64,000 nt of DNA from Planctomycetota bacterium (GTDB lineage: Bacteria > Planctomycetota > UBA1135 > GCA-002686595). Shown one piece after another: positions 63,892 to 64,000 of the stretch. The translations under genes were made by a program, and so were the position numbers. The notes beneath the pieces were generated by a model, which was not told the DNA's origin, did no database searches, and saw only the letters and a list, made by a program, of their open reading frames with translations. Positions within the stretch are counted from its first letter, which is position 1; the number at the start of each line of letters is the position of its first letter. The stretch is from NCBI GenBank assembly GCA_016779205.1, contig JADHOC010000018.1, positions 1-64,000 of the forward strand. Reading direction: 5' to 3'.

Positions 63892-64000
63892 TTGAGTGGT
63901 TCTCCTTGGACCGTGAGGCCCTGGGGGGATGTACCGCGCTCGGAAGGAGCGCGATGGGAAACCACGACATCGGTGCGTCCATCGACGCGTCTCAGGGTTT

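Noticed and set aside
63617..63895. Plus-strand frame encoding a very hydrophobic AFFLV repeat
   Set aside because: It is the complement of the KKKAT repeat gene. Only the minus strand has a Shine-Dalgarno and a known protein type.

Overview
The window is a GC-rich (roughly 70 % by eye), gene-dense bacterial chromosome segment with about 54 protein genes and three tRNA genes. No rRNA, CRISPR array or insertion sequence was seen. The gene content suggests a Planctomycetota bacterium: an NPCBM-domain secreted protein, a sulfatase, an exported squalene-cyclase-like toroid protein, a DUF1570-like exported HExxH protein, DUF1844 next to pyrG, carboxypeptidase-regulatory-domain surface proteins, an LpxB-type enzyme and an ECF sigma/anti-sigma pair. 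This is inference from family content; no rRNA is present to confirm it.

Layout. 1-1.96 kb: right end of an integrated element, with a large serine recombinase whose last codons lie inside a tRNA-Glu gene. 2-7.2 kb: EboE-like/Trm112 pair, an exported protein, an Xaa-Pro aminopeptidase and a membrane protein. 7.2-10.9 kb (minus): the translation cluster rpsB-tsf-pyrH-frr followed by tRNA-Lys. 11-14.3 kb: GGDEF protein, NPCBM protein, methyltransferase. 14.3-20.3 kb (plus): chaperone block with two different groEL genes, dnaJ, grpE and an FmdB-type zinc ribbon, but no groES or dnaK. 20.3-25 kb: HAD phosphatase, a roughly 1000-residue surface protein split by an in-frame amber codon, and a lipoprotein. 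25-31.1 kb: TrkH/TrkA potassium uptake, a TrpG/PabA amidotransferase, a kinase-like protein and an ABC exporter. 31.1-37.1 kb: exported HExxH protein, TPR protein, lpxB, ECF sigma factor with membrane anti-sigma candidate, UPF0145 protein, nitroreductase. 37.2-46.2 kb: toroid protein, lipoprotein sulfatase, M48 peptidase, MauE/thioredoxin-like fusion, methyltransferase, M28 peptidase, and a small protein resembling the C-terminal part of HisC. 46.3-54.6 kb: homoserine kinase, BtpA family protein, tRNA-Thr, exported HEAT-repeat protein with a receiver-like insert, AnmK, sigma-54 response regulator, LysM protein. 54.9-64 kb: polytopic glycosyltransferase-like protein, lipoprotein-pyrG-DUF1844 operon, glutaryl-CoA-dehydrogenase-like enzyme, MetG, and a lysine-repeat histone H1-like protein.

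Two patterns cross the whole window. First, many operon-leading genes have no Shine-Dalgarno sequence but carry a TAnnnT-like -10 hexamer 6-9 bases before the start codon, which predicts widespread leaderless transcription. A second set of genes has clear Shine-Dalgarno sequences instead. Second, receiver-like domains that lack the phosphorylatable Asp occur in two proteins: the GGDEF protein, and the exported HEAT protein where no histidine kinase could reach it. Start codons were chosen by conserved N-termini, signal peptides, Shine-Dalgarno sequences or -10 spacing; several leading genes use GTG or TTG.
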